Part shown: one piece after another, positions 38,640-48,668 of the stretch | Position numbering within the stretch: the first letter of the stretch is position 1 | How the letters are laid out: each line of letters starts with the position of its first letter | NCBI RefSeq assembly: GCF_963667685.1 | Contig: NZ_OY763931.1 | Span: forward strand, 868,001 to 932,000 | DNA: 64,000 nucleotides | Source: Maridesulfovibrio sp. | GTDB lineage: Bacteria > Desulfobacterota > Desulfovibrionia > Desulfovibrionales > Desulfovibrionaceae | Reading direction: 5' to 3' | Position numbers and translations under genes: made by a program | The notes under the pieces: generated by a model | Databases searched by the model: none | What the model was told of the DNA's origin: nothing | Seen by the model: only the letters and a program-made list of their open reading frames with translations

Positions 38640-39569
38640 CTAATTATCTTCAGGCACGGACCTTGATATCGTTACGGTTATTGCTTCAGGTTTCCGCTTT
38701 TTGACTATGCAGCCCTTGGGCAGCGTGACTTCAAAAGGTACGACATTTTTCCCGTCTGGAATAGTCGATTCTAAATCAATCGAAGCAGTAATCTCATCTC
38801 TGAATCCATTTTTTCTAAAAAAAGGCTTAGGCCCTTCTATAAGCAGCCTGACGTAATTCTGACTGGCGGTAAAGTCAATATCCTCAGGGCCCAAAATATA
38901 AAGCGGAACCTTCACCCACATTTTCCCGGTACGGACCGCAAAATCCAGGCTGACAGTGACCATACCGGGATTGGACTCAACAGTGACCGGCAACTGAAGG
39001 GGGACTTCCCCTTTCCATGAATCAGGCGAATCGGTATCCAGCATAATCGGCTGGGTCTTGACCTGATTAATTTTCTTAAGAACCGAAGCAGGTCCGCGCA
39101 GAGTTACCTCTTCCGGGTCACTTAATTTTTTCTGAAGGGTATAGTCACGGTGCAGCTCACCTTCCCATGCTGGAATGACCCGGACCTGTTTTTTAACAAA
39201 CATATCCATGACCAGATTGATGTGCGAAGGGTTTATCTCCACAACTTCCAACGCACTGCCCAGACCTAAATTTTCCGGTACAATGGTAAGGGGGTTGTTC
39301 CCCACCACTAGGTGCCCTGTATCAAGTGAATATGCAATTTTCTTGGTATCTAAATTACGGATCAACCCTTTTGGACCGCGTATACGCACGGCAACTTTAC
39401 TGATCATGCCGTCACGGATAATCATCCCCTGCGGGGGGTTGACAATTTCCAGGGGAAATTCCACCCATGTCTCAACCAGATCGCGCCCGGTAACTAGATA
39501 CCAGGTCAAAAGGGCCATCATCAGGGCCATAGCCGCTATTTTCCAGTGCTGTATTTTCATGGCGATCAT
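38640..39569 (-). CDS. cdaR: CdaR/YbbR-domain regulator of CdaA
   Basis: 309-residue protein with one N-terminal membrane helix ([15 protein letters not shown]) followed by periplasmic YbbR-like repeats, beta-rich segments each containing the pattern V-x-V-x-G-(P/D). CdaR controls the diadenylate cyclase CdaA. Its ATG overlaps the cdaA stop by 4 bp and glmM follows, which reproduces the cdaA-cdaR-glmM cluster known from Firmicutes. Confidence 0.9.
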   Translation of the reverse strand: MIAMKIQHWKIAAMALMMALLTWYLVTGRDLVETWVEFPLEIVNPPQGMIIRDGMISKVAVRIRGPKGLIRNLDTKKIAYSLDTGHLVVGNNPLTIVPENLGLGSALEVVEINPSHINLVMDMFVKKQVRVIPAWEGELHRDYTLQKKLSDPEEVTLRGPASVLKKINQVKTQPIMLDTDSPDSWKGEVPLQLPVTVESNPGMVTVSLDFAVRTGKMWVKVPLYILGPEDIDFTASQNYVRLLIEGPKPFFRKNGFRDEITASIDLESTIPDGKNVVPFEVTLPKGCIVKKRKPEAITVTISRSVPEDN

Positions 39570-40315
39570 GTCAAAACGTTTTTAAGAACTCTTCTGAGCC
39601 GGATTATGTCAAGGCTTGTAGTCAGCTTACCACCAATTGCGGCAGACATGGTTCCACGCTCTTCAGAAACAACCAGCGCTATGGCATCAGTTTCCTCACT
39701 GATCCCAAGCGCAGCTCTATGCCGTGTCCCGATGGCGCTCTGTCTGGAGGTGACTTGCGCCAGCGGCAAAATACAGGAAGCCGCAACAATCTTATTGGAC
39801 CTTATTACCACCGCTCCGTCATGAAGAGGTGTATCCGGCCAGAAAATATTGACTAATAACTGTTTGCTGACCTGCCCGTTTATTTCAACCCCTTTCTCCA
39901 GAATATCACCTAGCGGAACATTTTTCTGAATAACCAGCAGTGCTCCTATTTTCTGCCGGGCCATGGAATCCATTGCATCACAAATTTCATCTATGACAGC
40001 GAGCTCAAAGTCCTGCTTACGCCAAAAGCGACCTGCCCCCATCTGGGCCAGACCTTTACGTATATCTCGCTGAAAAAGGACGATAATCACAAGAAAAATC
40101 GAGCTCAGAAAATTGGTAAGCAACCAGTTAAGGGTATAAAGACCAAAAACATCGGAAAGGTAGTAAACGAGCAAAACCAGCAGTAATCCCCAGATCACTG
40201 CGGCGGCGCGTGTTCCACGCACCAACAGAATAATGTAGAAATAGACAATGGCAACCAGACCTACATCCAGCAGCTCTTTCCAGGAAATTTGAAAGCCCAG
40301 AAATCCAAACATCAA
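39566..40315 (-). CDS. cdaA: Diadenylate cyclase CdaA
   Basis: Makes c-di-AMP from two ATP. 249 residues: three N-terminal membrane helices, then the DAC domain with both catalytic signatures, PLHDGAVVIR (DGA) and GTRHRAALG (RHR). c-di-AMP typically controls K+ uptake and osmolyte transport. The gene overlaps folP upstream and cdaR downstream by 4 bp each, so the three are translationally coupled. Confidence 0.95.
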   Translation of the reverse strand: MMFGFLGFQISWKELLDVGLVAIVYFYIILLVRGTRAAAVIWGLLLVLLVYYLSDVFGLYTLNWLLTNFLSSIFLVIIVLFQRDIRKGLAQMGAGRFWRKQDFELAVIDEICDAMDSMARQKIGALLVIQKNVPLGDILEKGVEINGQVSKQLLVNIFWPDTPLHDGAVVIRSNKIVAASCILPLAQVTSRQSAIGTRHRAALGISEETDAIALVVSEERGTMSAAIGGKLTTSLDIIRLRRVLKNVLT

Positions 40316-41154
40316 TAATCCCCACCGATCTCCTTCACTATTCGCAAGGTCTGGCTGGTTAGACTTACCTCATGCACCCGGTGAATGGGTACTCCGCGCG
40401 CTGCCAGAACAGCAGTGGCTGCCTGAGTTGCATTCTTTCGCTCACCCGCTTCAAGGCCTAAAAGTTTACCCCAGAGGGATTTATTTGAAAGCCCCATGTA
40501 AACCGGAAAACCAAGTTCCATGAACCGATCAATCCGACGCAAAATTTCAAGGTTATGTTCAAGTGTTTTGCCAAATCCGATACCGGGATCAACAACTATA
40601 TGGCTTTCGGGTAAGCCAGACTTTATGAGTTTTTCAAGACTTTTTTCGAAAAAACTCAAAATATCTTCTATTACATTATCATAAGTCGGAGCCAACTGCA
40701 TCTCTTCCGGATTGCCCTGGCTGTGCATAAGCACGTAACCCGGCTTAAGATCAGCCACGACTTCAAGTAATTCGGGGTCCAGTGTGAAGGCCGAAACATC
40801 ATTAACGATTGCGGCTCCCGCTTCAATAGCAGCACGAGCCACACCGCTCTTAACAGTATCAACGGAGACCACATAATCAGCGCTTAATTCCCTGATTACC
40901 GGAACAACCCGGGCTAGCTCTTCTTCAAGAGAAACAGGGTCGGCAAACGGCCTTGTACTTTCACCGCCAACATCCAGAATATCAGCCCCTTCAGCTATCA
41001 GCCGGCGTGCATGCTCTACGGCACGTTGCGGATTACAATTCTTCCCACCATCATAAAAGGAATCCGGGGTAACATTGACAATACCGGCAATAAAAAAAGG
41101 GGCAGGGCCTAACACCCTGCCCCCTTTAACGGTCCATGAATAATTTCGGGACAT
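40312..41154 (-). CDS. folP: Dihydropteroate synthase
   Basis: Condenses p-aminobenzoate with the dihydropterin pyrophosphate in folate synthesis. Signatures: IVNVTPDSFYDGG, DVGGESTRP, VDTVKSGVARAA, VVDPGIGFGKTLEHN and GLSNKSLWG. The ATG at 41154 with an upstream AGGA and GGGA gives 280 residues, the usual length; the longer frame would run through the end of ftsH. Same order, ftsH-folP-cdaA, as in other deltaproteobacteria. Confidence 0.95.
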   Translation of the reverse strand: MSRNYSWTVKGGRVLGPAPFFIAGIVNVTPDSFYDGGKNCNPQRAVEHARRLIAEGADILDVGGESTRPFADPVSLEEELARVVPVIRELSADYVVSVDTVKSGVARAAIEAGAAIVNDVSAFTLDPELLEVVADLKPGYVLMHSQGNPEEMQLAPTYDNVIEDILSFFEKSLEKLIKSGLPESHIVVDPGIGFGKTLEHNLEILRRIDRFMELGFPVYMGLSNKSLWGKLLGLEAGERKNATQAATAVLAARGVPIHRVHEVSLTSQTLRIVKEIGGDY

Positions 41155-41167
41155 AAATCCTGATTCC

Positions 41168-43258
41168 CTACTCGGAACTTTTTTTATCTTCAGAAGCCTT
41201 AGCCTCTTCAGTTTTCTCTTCATTAGCTTCCACAGATTCATTATCAGCATCTTCTGAGGAAAGCTCGAATTCATCTGCTTTTTCTTCAGTCTTTTTTTCC
41301 GGCTTTTCTTTGGGCTGGTCTTCGAAGGCGAATTCGCCTTTATCAGCGCTATCTTCCTTCTTAGACTCGGTAACTGGAGTGTAACCGGGCCTGGAAGTTG
41401 AGCCGTAAGCCCTGGATTCAGAAGCCGACTTGGCAGGTGTCACTGTCTCAAGCGGGGGAAGCTCACCACCGGCCATGAGAGTATCGAGGTCTTTACCATC
41501 GATGGTCTCACGTTCGAGCAGTGCTGCTGAAACAGCATGCAGAGACTCTTCATTTTCAGAAAGCAGCCTGTTTGCAGTTTCATAAGCCGTGTCAATAATC
41601 CTTCGTACCTCTGAATCAATGAGGCGAGCGGTATCTTCACTAAAATCCTTATGCTGCACAAGTTCCTTGCCGAGAAAAACCTGATCCTGACTTTCACCGA
41701 AAGTCATGGGGCCAAGCTTCTCACTCATACCCCATTGGCAAACCATGGAGCGGGCCATCTTGGTAGCTCGCTCAATATCGTTGCTTGCTCCGGTTGTTAC
41801 CTGATTAAGAATCAGCTCTTCGGCAACACGTCCGCCGAGCAGCATAACAAGAGTATCAGTAAGATAGTTCTTATTATAGTTATGACGATCATCAACAGGC
41901 AACTGCTGGGTTACACCCAAAGCACGGCCACGCGGGATGATGGTTACTTTGTGTACAGGATCGCAATTTTCAAGAAGCTTGGCGATAAGAGCATGACCTG
42001 CCTCATGGTATGCAGTTGTCTTTTTCTCTTCGTCAGTAAGGATCAAGCTGCGGCGTTCACGCCCCATGAGTACTTTATCCTTTGCTTCTTCAAAGTCATC
42101 CATCTTGACGTAATCCTGATTATTCTTGGCCGCGTAGAGAGCTGCCTCGTTAACGAGGTTCTCAAGGTCAGCACCGGAAAATCCGGGTGTACCGCGGGCA
42201 ATAACATCAAGGTCGATCTCGCCTGCAAGAGGAGTCTTACGGGTATGAACCTTAAGAATGCGTGCTCGTCCCTGTACATCGGGAGTAGGCACTACAACCT
42301 GACGGTCAAAACGTCCGGGACGCAGCAATGCGGGGTCCAGTACATCAGGTCTGTTGGTTGCGGCGATGAGGATAACACCCTCATTGGACTCAAAACCGTC
42401 CATTTCAACCAGCAACTGGTTCAAGGTCTGTTCGCGCTCATCATGCCCACCACCGAGACCTGCTCCGCGCTGGCGGCCAACGGCATCAATTTCATCGATA
42501 AAAATAAGGCAGGGTGCGTTCTTTTTACCCTGTGCAAACAGGTCACGCACACGGGAAGCACCGACACCTACAAACATTTCAACAAAGTCGGAACCGGAAA
42601 TGGAGAAGAAAGGAACCCCAGCTTCACCTGCAACTGCACGGGCCAACAGAGTTTTACCGGTTCCGGGGGGGCCTACAAGGAGAACCCCTTTAGGAATACG
42701 CCCGCCGAGACGGGTAAATTTCTTAGGTTCGCTCAGGAACTGGACAACCTCGGCAAGTTCATCTTTAGCTTCATCAACCCCGGCAACGTCTTCAAAGGTC
42801 ACACGGGCTGTTTCTTCAGTTATCATGCGAGCTTTGGAGCGCCCAAAAGACATGGCCCCGCCACGTCCTCCACCGCCTCCCTGCATCTGGCGCATGAAGA
42901 ATATCCAGACCCCGACCAGAAGCAGCATGGGGAACCATGATATGAACAAGGTCATATACCACGGGGCATCTTCTTCCGGCTCAGCAACAACTTCAATTTT
43001 GTTTTTCAGCAGATTTTGAACAAGGGCTGGATCTTCAGGGTTGTAAGTGACAAAGCGTTTGTCACCGACCATTACCCCACTGATTTTCTGCCCCTGAATC
43101 TTAACTTGAAGGACTTCTCCTTCATCGACTCTGCTTAAAAAGTCGGTGTAGGAAAGTTTGAGCTGGGAAGTCTGCGGCTGATTAAACAGATTGAACAGGA
43201 CAATCATAACCAACATTATGGTTACCCAGACCAAGAGATTCTTGGCAAAACTATTCAA
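41168..43258 (-). CDS. ftsH: FtsH, membrane-anchored AAA+ zinc protease
   Basis: Degrades misfolded membrane proteins and short-lived regulators. 696 residues: two N-terminal membrane helices around a small periplasmic loop, the AAA domain with Walker A GPPGTGKT and Walker B IFIDEID, the second region of homology [18 protein letters not shown], and the metalloprotease HEAGH (H418, E419, H422). The C terminus carries an unusually long Glu/Lys/Ser-rich tail of about 90 residues after [10 protein letters not shown], likely disordered. First gene of the ftsH-folP-cdaA-cdaR-glmM-galU run. Confidence 0.97.
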   Translation of the reverse strand: MNSFAKNLLVWVTIMLVMIVLFNLFNQPQTSQLKLSYTDFLSRVDEGEVLQVKIQGQKISGVMVGDKRFVTYNPEDPALVQNLLKNKIEVVAEPEEDAPWYMTLFISWFPMLLLVGVWIFFMRQMQGGGGGRGGAMSFGRSKARMITEETARVTFEDVAGVDEAKDELAEVVQFLSEPKKFTRLGGRIPKGVLLVGPPGTGKTLLARAVAGEAGVPFFSISGSDFVEMFVGVGASRVRDLFAQGKKNAPCLIFIDEIDAVGRQRGAGLGGGHDEREQTLNQLLVEMDGFESNEGVILIAATNRPDVLDPALLRPGRFDRQVVVPTPDVQGRARILKVHTRKTPLAGEIDLDVIARGTPGFSGADLENLVNEAALYAAKNNQDYVKMDDFEEAKDKVLMGRERRSLILTDEEKKTTAYHEAGHALIAKLLENCDPVHKVTIIPRGRALGVTQQLPVDDRHNYNKNYLTDTLVMLLGGRVAEELILNQVTTGASNDIERATKMARSMVCQWGMSEKLGPMTFGESQDQVFLGKELVQHKDFSEDTARLIDSEVRRIIDTAYETANRLLSENEESLHAVSAALLERETIDGKDLDTLMAGGELPPLETVTPAKSASESRAYGSTSRPGYTPVTESKKEDSADKGEFAFEDQPKEKPEKKTEEKADEFELSSEDADNESVEANEEKTEEAKASEDKKSSE

Positions 43259-43420
43259 AGTCTATCTCCTTGGATATGCGTTCGGGTTGCCAGAACCTAT
43301 CAATATGCGGCAAGCACCGAACTGTATTTACATTTTTTCTACAGTATCAATCAGCTATTAATAAGGCTAATTCGGGAAAAGGCAAGTCATAAACAAAAAT
43401 ATTATTAATGCTTGCCCTTT

Positions 43421-43446
43421 GCTAACAAAATTGTTAGCCATTTTTT
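43421..43446. repeat. Inverted repeat upstream of tRNA-Sec
   Basis: GCTAACAA (43421-43428) pairs with TTGTTAGC (43431-43438) with a 2-base centre, followed by a T-run (43441-43446). It resembles a terminator reading toward the tRNA-Sec gene, 10 bp before it. It could equally be an operator. Its role is unclear. Confidence 0.4.
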
Positions 43447-43455
43447 CTTTGCAGG

Positions 43456-43549
43456 GGAAGTGTATCGTAACCGGTGTTGCGCCTGGACTTCAAATCCAGT
43501 GGACGGGTTAACCCTCGTCGGTAGGTTCGACTCCTATACACTTCCGCCA
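43456..43549 (+). tRNA. selC: tRNA-Sec (anticodon TCA)
   Basis: 94-nt selenocysteine tRNA. The acceptor GGAAGTGT pairs with ACACTTCC plus GCCA; anticodon stem CTGGA/TCCAG encloses the loop CTTCAAA with anticodon TCA; a long variable arm follows (GACGGGTTAACCCTCGTC) and the T arm is TAGGTTCGACTCCTA. The 8-bp acceptor, long variable arm and encoded CCA are diagnostic. It decodes UGA as selenocysteine with SelB. Selenoproteins such as formate dehydrogenases are expected in the genome but none is in the window. Confidence 0.95.
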
Positions 43550-43558
43550 TTTTTCCAA

Positions 43559-43588
43559 CCTCTTGTCAGCAAGAGGTTTTTATTTTTT
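43559..43588 (+). terminator. Intrinsic terminator of tRNA-Sec
   Basis: CCTCTTG/CAAGAGG stem with a TCAG loop followed by TTTTTATTTTTTT, starting 10 bp after the CCA end. Confidence 0.9.
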
Positions 43589-43947
43589 TAAAAATGACCG
43601 CCTTCAATCAATGGACGATAAAGATTTTCTTGTGATTCCATCCATAAAGAGTAACCGCCATCGGCATCCTCTACTTTATAGAAAACATCATCGAAATTTT
43701 TTCCCATGGGAAGATCAAATGAGATTGTACTGGTCATCATTGAGTTTTTCCACTCTTTAGACTCCTCATTGTATTCACGACCCCAATTAATGATATTATT
43801 CATAGTAACTTGAGTGGAATCTTTTACTTGTTCGATTTTATTTAATCCCAAGGGTCGATTCCTGTACACGGTTACATATTCTTGACTTTCGATGACCTCG
43901 GGTAACATATTTTCAAATATGCAATACAACTCTGAATCTTTACTCAT
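43588..43947 (-). CDS. Small hypothetical protein, 119 aa
   Basis: Soluble and acidic, no signal peptide; contains MSKDSELYCIFENMLPEVIE and FDLPMGKNFDDVFYKVEDA. No family recognised. It ends right against the T-run of the tRNA-Sec terminator and is read toward it, and is somewhat AT-rich. Function unknown; it may be a lineage-specific gene. Confidence 0.5.
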   Translation of the reverse strand: MSKDSELYCIFENMLPEVIESQEYVTVYRNRPLGLNKIEQVKDSTQVTMNNIINWGREYNEESKEWKNSMMTSTISFDLPMGKNFDDVFYKVEDADGGYSLWMESQENLYRPLIEGGHF

Positions 43948-44035
43948 ATATTATTCCGTCCCGTAAATGATTTTGGGCAAAGCCATATCTTAATAATCCA
44001 TCATGGCTTTACCAGCAAGCCCCTCGTCAACAATA

Positions 44036-44080
44036 AAAAAGCCGGAATCAAACAGCCATGCTATCCGATTCCAGCCTTTT
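44036..44080 (-). terminator. Intrinsic terminator of argF-argG-argH
   Basis: On the minus strand AAAAGGCTGGAATC pairs with GATTCCGGCTTTTTT when two G-U wobbles are allowed, with a 17-nt loop. It lies 23 bp after the argH stop codon. Confidence 0.7.
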
Positions 44081-44102
44081 GATCTGCATCAACAACTAAA
44101 AA

Positions 44103-45485
44103 CTAGCCTTCAAGCCAACCTTTCAGCTCACTGATTTGTGCTTCAACTGATTCAGGTCCGGTACTGCCGGGAGAAACCCTGCGTTTTACCGCTGCTTCAT
44201 ACGAAAGCACATCAAAAACATCTTTTTCGATTTTATCTGAGAAAGACTTTAGTTCTTCAAGACTCATATCTTCAAGACCTCTGCTTTCAGCTTCGGCCTT
44301 GGCAACAGCTGAGCCGGTGATATGATGTGCCTCGCGGAAAGGAATCCCTTTACCTACAAGGTAATCCGCCAGCTCTGTGGCATTGAGGAAACCTTTCTTA
44401 AGGGCAGCTTTCATATTCTCGGCATTAAAGCCCATGACCTGCATCATATCAGCCATAATAACGACGGATGCATGCACAGTCTTATCGCAATCAAAAAAAG
44501 GCTCTTTGTCTTCCTGCATGTCGCGGTTATAAGCCAACGGGAGTCCCTTGCAGGTGGTTAACAGTGAAATAAGATCACCGAAAACACGCCCGGTCTTACC
44601 GCGCATAAGTTCGCAGACATCTGGGTTTTTCTTCTGCGGCATGATGGAGGAACCGGTAGAAAATTCATCAGGAAGCTTGATGAAACCAAAGCAGGGGTTA
44701 GCCCAGATGATCAACTCTTCACATATACGGCTCAGGTGGGTCATGATCAGACTGCCGGTAAACATTGCTTCCATGACAAAATCACGATCGGAGACAGCAT
44801 CAAGGCTGTTACGGAAAGTTTCTTCCATGCCGAGATATTTTGCAGAAGTTGACGGCTTGAGCGGATACGTTGTTCCGGCAAGGGCAGCTGCGCCAAGAGG
44901 ACAGACATTCGCTCTTTTTATGCAATCCACTACCCGACTGTGGTCGCGCTTGAACATCCATGCGTAAGCAAGCATGTGATGAGCAAGGCTTACAGGCTGT
45001 GCCGGCTGCAAATGGGTGTACCCGGGCAGCAGCACTTCCCTGTTTTCATCAGCTTTGGCTGTAAATACCGCAACCAGATTTTCAAGGGCTGTTTTCCATG
45101 CCTCCAAGGACCGCAGTACATGCAGACGAAAATCGGTGGCAACCTGATCGTTACGACTGCGGCCTGTGTGCAGTTTTCCACCCACGGGACCGACAATCTC
45201 AGTCAACCTGCTTTCGATATTCATATGGAGATCTTCCATCTCCTTTTTCCATTCAAATTTACCGGATTCAATCTCTTCCAGCACCTGATCAAGTCCTTTG
45301 ACCAGAATTTCGGCTTCTTCGGCAGTAAGTACACCCTGCTCAGAAAGCATCCGGGCATGGGCCTGAGAACCTGAAATATCTTCACGGTAAAGATTCCGGT
45401 CGTAACTTACGGATTCAGTATAATCTTCAACAGACTGCGCGGTCCTGGCAGCAAATCTGCCGCCCCATAATTTATTATCAGCCAT
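44103..45485 (-). CDS. argH: Argininosuccinate lyase
   Basis: Last step of arginine synthesis: splits argininosuccinate to arginine and fumarate. 460 residues, with [20 protein letters not shown] at the start, [15 protein letters not shown] in the middle and the mobile catalytic loop [20 protein letters not shown]. Same strand and order as argF and argG, but a 274-bp spacer with terminators and a repeat element separates it from argG, so it may be separately transcribed. Confidence 0.97.
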   Translation of the reverse strand: MADNKLWGGRFAARTAQSVEDYTESVSYDRNLYREDISGSQAHARMLSEQGVLTAEEAEILVKGLDQVLEEIESGKFEWKKEMEDLHMNIESRLTEIVGPVGGKLHTGRSRNDQVATDFRLHVLRSLEAWKTALENLVAVFTAKADENREVLLPGYTHLQPAQPVSLAHHMLAYAWMFKRDHSRVVDCIKRANVCPLGAAALAGTTYPLKPSTSAKYLGMEETFRNSLDAVSDRDFVMEAMFTGSLIMTHLSRICEELIIWANPCFGFIKLPDEFSTGSSIMPQKKNPDVCELMRGKTGRVFGDLISLLTTCKGLPLAYNRDMQEDKEPFFDCDKTVHASVVIMADMMQVMGFNAENMKAALKKGFLNATELADYLVGKGIPFREAHHITGSAVAKAEAESRGLEDMSLEELKSFSDKIEKDVFDVLSYEAAVKRRVSPGSTGPESVEAQISELKGWLEG

Positions 45486-45511
45486 TTTCTACCTCAGATG
45501 CCTCCGGCGGC

Positions 45512-45551
45512 TGGGGAAGGGGAAACTTTTTAAAAAGTTTCCCCTTCCCCA
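45512..45551. repeat. 40-bp perfect palindrome, REP-like element
   Basis: Two 20-nt arms (45512-45531 and 45532-45551) are exact reverse complements with no loop, built from runs of GGGGAA and TTTTT. It is flanked by a G+C-rich GATGCCTCCGGCGGC and by CCCCATCCCC. Similar sequences recur between genes in Desulfovibrio, so it is probably a member of a dispersed intergenic family; this is from memory of such genomes and should be checked. Confidence 0.75.
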
Positions 45552-45663
45552 GACCCCATCCCCTTCAAAACCTTTTGACGGGGCTTCGCCGCTGGAGACT
45601 AATTTTATTGCTAATTTTTAAATACCATAGCCCCTTTTCGGGACGACACAGGTCTTAATACCA

Positions 45664-45746
45664 AAGAAAACGCCTGTCGTCAGCATAGCTGCCGGAAACA
45701 GGCGAAAGCATCTGAAAAACCCGGACGAACTTACGCCCGTCCGGGC
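45664..45746 (-). terminator. Two tandem intrinsic terminators after argG
   Basis: On the minus strand CCCGGACG/CGTCCGGG (45720-45745) is followed by TTTTT, then CGCCTGT/ACAGGCG (45671-45704) by TTTTCTTT. Both lie within 95 bp of the argG stop. Confidence 0.85.
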
Positions 45747-45759
45747 AATTAAAACATAA

Positions 45760-46995
45760 TTACTCTGCGTCTTCGACGTCGCCTTCCTTAATCCATTCGG
45801 AACCGGAAGAAGTTCTACCTTTGAGACGGAGACCAACCAGCTTGATAAAGCCTTCAGCGTCTTTCTGGTTGTAGACTTCATCTTCTTCAAATGTCGCCAG
45901 ATCTTCACGGTACAGGGAATACGGAGACTTACGGCCTTCAGGAATTACATTACCCTTGTAGAGCTTAAGTCTTACAGTTCCTGTGATGGTCTTCTGTGTT
46001 TCGTCGATCATAGCCTGAAGAGCGATACGCTCGGGAGCAAACCAGAATCCATTATAGATCATTTCAGCATATTTGGGGATCAGGCTGTCACGCAGGTGCA
46101 TGACTTCACGGTCCATGCAAAGGCCTTCAAGGTCGCGATGAGCGATATGCATGATGGTTCCACCGGGTGTTTCATAAACACCACGGGATTTCATACCTAC
46201 GAAACGGTTCTCAACCATATCAACACGGCCAATACCGTGCTTACCGCCAAGCTCGTTGAGTTTTTCAATGAGAGCTGCCGGGGAATACTTAGTGCCGTTG
46301 ATAGCAACAGGATTACCTTTTTCGAAATCAATAGTAATGATTTCAGGCTCATCAGGAGCTTTTTCAACAGGGCAGCAGTAACGGTAGGACTCAGGGGAAG
46401 GAGCATTCCAGGGGTCTTCCAGCTCAGCACCTTCAAAGCTTACATGCAGCATGTTGGCATCCATTGACCAAGGCTTCTTGCGGGTGTTGGGAATCTCGAT
46501 ATCGTTCTCATCAGCGAATTTCATGAGATCAGTACGGGACTTAAGATCCCATTCGCGCCAGGGAGCAATGTGCTTCAACTTAGGGTTCATACCCATGCCG
46601 CCCAGTTCAAAACGCACCTGATCATTACCTTTACCGGTGGCACCGTGAGCGAGAGCCTGTGCGCCTTCCATCTCTGCGATCTCAACCATTCTCTTAGCAA
46701 TCAGAGGACGGGCGATGGAAGTTCCGAGCAGGTAGCGACCTTCATAGATTGCCCCGGCACGGAAAGCAGGAAAAATAAAATCACGTGCAAATTCTTCACG
46801 CAGATCTTCAACGAAAGCCTTGCTTGCACCGGTCTTGAGGGCTTTTTCCTCAATACCGTCCAACTCTTCTCCCTGACCGAGGTCGGCGGTAAGGGTGATT
46901 ACTTCGCAGTCATATTCTTTCTTGATCCATTTAAGAATGATGGAAGTATCCAGACCGCCGGAATATGCCAATACTACTTTTTCAATCTTAATCAT
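45760..46995 (-). CDS. argG: Argininosuccinate synthase
   Basis: Joins citrulline and aspartate using ATP. 411 residues with the PP-motif [28 protein letters not shown] and [13 protein letters not shown]. The tail is acidic and short. It follows argF by 33 bp on the same strand and ends in tandem terminators. Confidence 0.97.
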   Translation of the reverse strand: MIKIEKVVLAYSGGLDTSIILKWIKKEYDCEVITLTADLGQGEELDGIEEKALKTGASKAFVEDLREEFARDFIFPAFRAGAIYEGRYLLGTSIARPLIAKRMVEIAEMEGAQALAHGATGKGNDQVRFELGGMGMNPKLKHIAPWREWDLKSRTDLMKFADENDIEIPNTRKKPWSMDANMLHVSFEGAELEDPWNAPSPESYRYCCPVEKAPDEPEIITIDFEKGNPVAINGTKYSPAALIEKLNELGGKHGIGRVDMVENRFVGMKSRGVYETPGGTIMHIAHRDLEGLCMDREVMHLRDSLIPKYAEMIYNGFWFAPERIALQAMIDETQKTITGTVRLKLYKGNVIPEGRKSPYSLYREDLATFEEDEVYNQKDAEGFIKLVGLRLKGRTSSGSEWIKEGDVEDAE

Positions 46996-47028
46996 TTTAT
47001 ATTTATCCTTAAAAATAATTTTTTATTT

Positions 47029-48006
47029 TTATTCAACTGTGTGCATGTGGGGTACAGCCTGAACAGGGCCGAGCAGCTTTTCAACTGCATCATAGTCAAC
47101 TTCTATGCCGTTGACTGCCCATTCCAGAATAGCTTTCTGCATATGCAGCCTGTTTTCAGCCTGATCAAAAATAATTGATCTGGGACCGTCCAGAACTTCC
47201 GCGGTAACTTCTTCTCCACGGTGCGCGGGCAGACAATGCATAACCTTGCAGTCAGGATCAGCGTGCTCAAGCAGTTTATCGTTTACCTGATAAGCGGCAA
47301 AAGCCATTTCACGCTTCTTCTGTTCTTCTTCCTGACCCATGGATGCGAAAACATCTGTATTCACGTAGTGCGCGCCTTTAACAGCTTCAACCGGATCATA
47401 GCTCAGGTTGATTTTAGCACCCATAGACATCGCCCGGGAGAGGATGTCGTGATCCGGCTCGTATCCTTTGGGAAAAGCCAGAGTCAGGTAAAAGGGAAAA
47501 TAAATTGCGGCATTGATCCAGGAATGAGCCATATTGTTGCCGTCACCAACCCATGCAACGTGCACATTCGCAAGATCGGGAGTTCTTTCATAGATGGTCA
47601 GCATATCACTGAGCACCTGACAGGGATGGTACCTGTCTGTCAGAGCATTGATAACCGGAACAGAACCATGTTCAGCAAGGGTACGCACTTTATCCTGTCC
47701 GAAAGTACGGACAACAAGAGCATCCGCATAACGGGAAAGAACCTGAGCCGTGTCTTCCAGCGGTTCACTTCTGCCAAGCTGAGATTCAGCCGGGGTCATA
47801 AAAACGGAATGACCACCGAGCTGCTCGATAGCAATATCAAAAGAAACACGGGTACGGGTGGAAGCCTTTTCAAAAATCATAATAACGGTTTTCCCTTTGA
47901 GGGCGTCATTCCTGATTTTGTTATCCTTGAGCTCTTTGGCGCGCAGCAGGAGCTGGCCAAGTTCTGAACGGGGAACATCATTAATTTTAAGGAGATGTCT
48001 GATCAT
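47029..48006 (-). CDS. argF: Ornithine carbamoyltransferase
   Basis: Makes citrulline from ornithine and carbamoyl phosphate. The carbamoyl phosphate loop STRTRVSF, the HPCQ segment (YHPCQVLSDM) and HCLPAHRGEEV are present. The ATG at 48006 has GGAG seven bases upstream and gives 325 residues; the longer frame to 48048 adds 14 residues with no ribosome binding site. First gene of the arg set. Confidence 0.96.
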   Translation of the reverse strand: MIRHLLKINDVPRSELGQLLLRAKELKDNKIRNDALKGKTVIMIFEKASTRTRVSFDIAIEQLGGHSVFMTPAESQLGRSEPLEDTAQVLSRYADALVVRTFGQDKVRTLAEHGSVPVINALTDRYHPCQVLSDMLTIYERTPDLANVHVAWVGDGNNMAHSWINAAIYFPFYLTLAFPKGYEPDHDILSRAMSMGAKINLSYDPVEAVKGAHYVNTDVFASMGQEEEQKKREMAFAAYQVNDKLLEHADPDCKVMHCLPAHRGEEVTAEVLDGPRSIIFDQAENRLHMQKAILEWAVNGIEVDYDAVEKLLGPVQAVPHMHTVE

Positions 48007-48154
48007 CGTAAAACTCCAGATATATTTGAGGTGAGCCTTAACTGACAATGAAAAATAGCAATCGCGAAATATTGCCTATAAGACCCGCCATTGTAAACCA
48101 TAAAAATATCATCATGGTCTAAAAACAGGACCAAAAAACGGGATTTACTCATTC

Positions 48155-48225
48155 GCAGCATATGGACAGCCCAGAAAAGGACTATGCTGCAAGGAAACGG
48201 GTTGGCTCTTGATTATTGCCAACCC
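48155..48225. repeat. Two inverted repeats downstream of ybeY
   Basis: GCAGCATA/TATGCTGC (48155-48190) and GGGTTGGC/GCCAACCC (48199-48225, overlapping the ybeY stop codon). Neither is followed by a clear T-run on the minus strand. They may fold as a composite 3' structure of the phoH-ybeY transcript. Confidence 0.4.
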
Positions 48226-48668
48226 AAAATTCGCTGTCGAAAAACAGGGGCTACGGATTCAACAGCGGTATCGGTAAGAGAATACATTTCAGGACCGTGA
48301 TCAAACCCGGCAAGATGCAGCAGCGCATGCGCAATCAGCCGTACGGTATGCTCTTCCGGCTGCTGGCCGTAGAGTCTGGTTTCACGGGCAAGAGTATCCA
48401 CTGACAAAACAATCTCTCCTAAAAAACTGTTTGTTTCCAGATCGGGAGTCTCTGAAAAAGGGAAGCTAAGCACATTGGTCGGCCCTACACACCCCAGAAA
48501 TTCTTCATTAACTTCAGCAATAGCGGCATCATTGACGATTTTAAGGTCAAAGTCAAAACCTTCGACCCCCAGAACCTCAAGCAGCATATCTCCCATACGG
48601 AGAAGCTCCCGCTTTGCAAGGGGAAACTCCGCGTTTAGAGTGCACTCTATGCTCAGGTTCATACCCAC
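48213..48668 (-). CDS. ybeY: YbeY, rRNA-maturation endoribonuclease
   Basis: Metal-dependent RNase for 16S rRNA 3' processing and ribosome quality control. 151 residues with the zinc motif HALLHLAGFDHG near residue 115 and a preceding TNVLSFPF. A GTG at 48668 shares one base with the phoH stop codon (TAGTG) and has GGAG 9 nt upstream; an ATG two codons later is an alternative. The phoH-ybeY order is widespread. Confidence 0.95.
   Translation of the reverse strand: MGMNLSIECTLNAEFPLAKRELLRMGDMLLEVLGVEGFDFDLKIVNDAAIAEVNEEFLGCVGPTNVLSFPFSETPDLETNSFLGEIVLSVDTLARETRLYGQQPEEHTVRLIAHALLHLAGFDHGPEMYSLTDTAVESVAPVFRQRILGWQ

Noticed and set aside
41651..42940. 429-codon open frame on the plus strand within ftsH
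   Set aside because: Antisense shadow of the AAA domain of ftsH; low-complexity His/Cys-rich reading with no family motif.
45618..45908. 96-codon frame at the 3' end of argG
   Set aside because: Runs through tandem terminators and the argG 3' end in another frame; no ribosome binding site or family.
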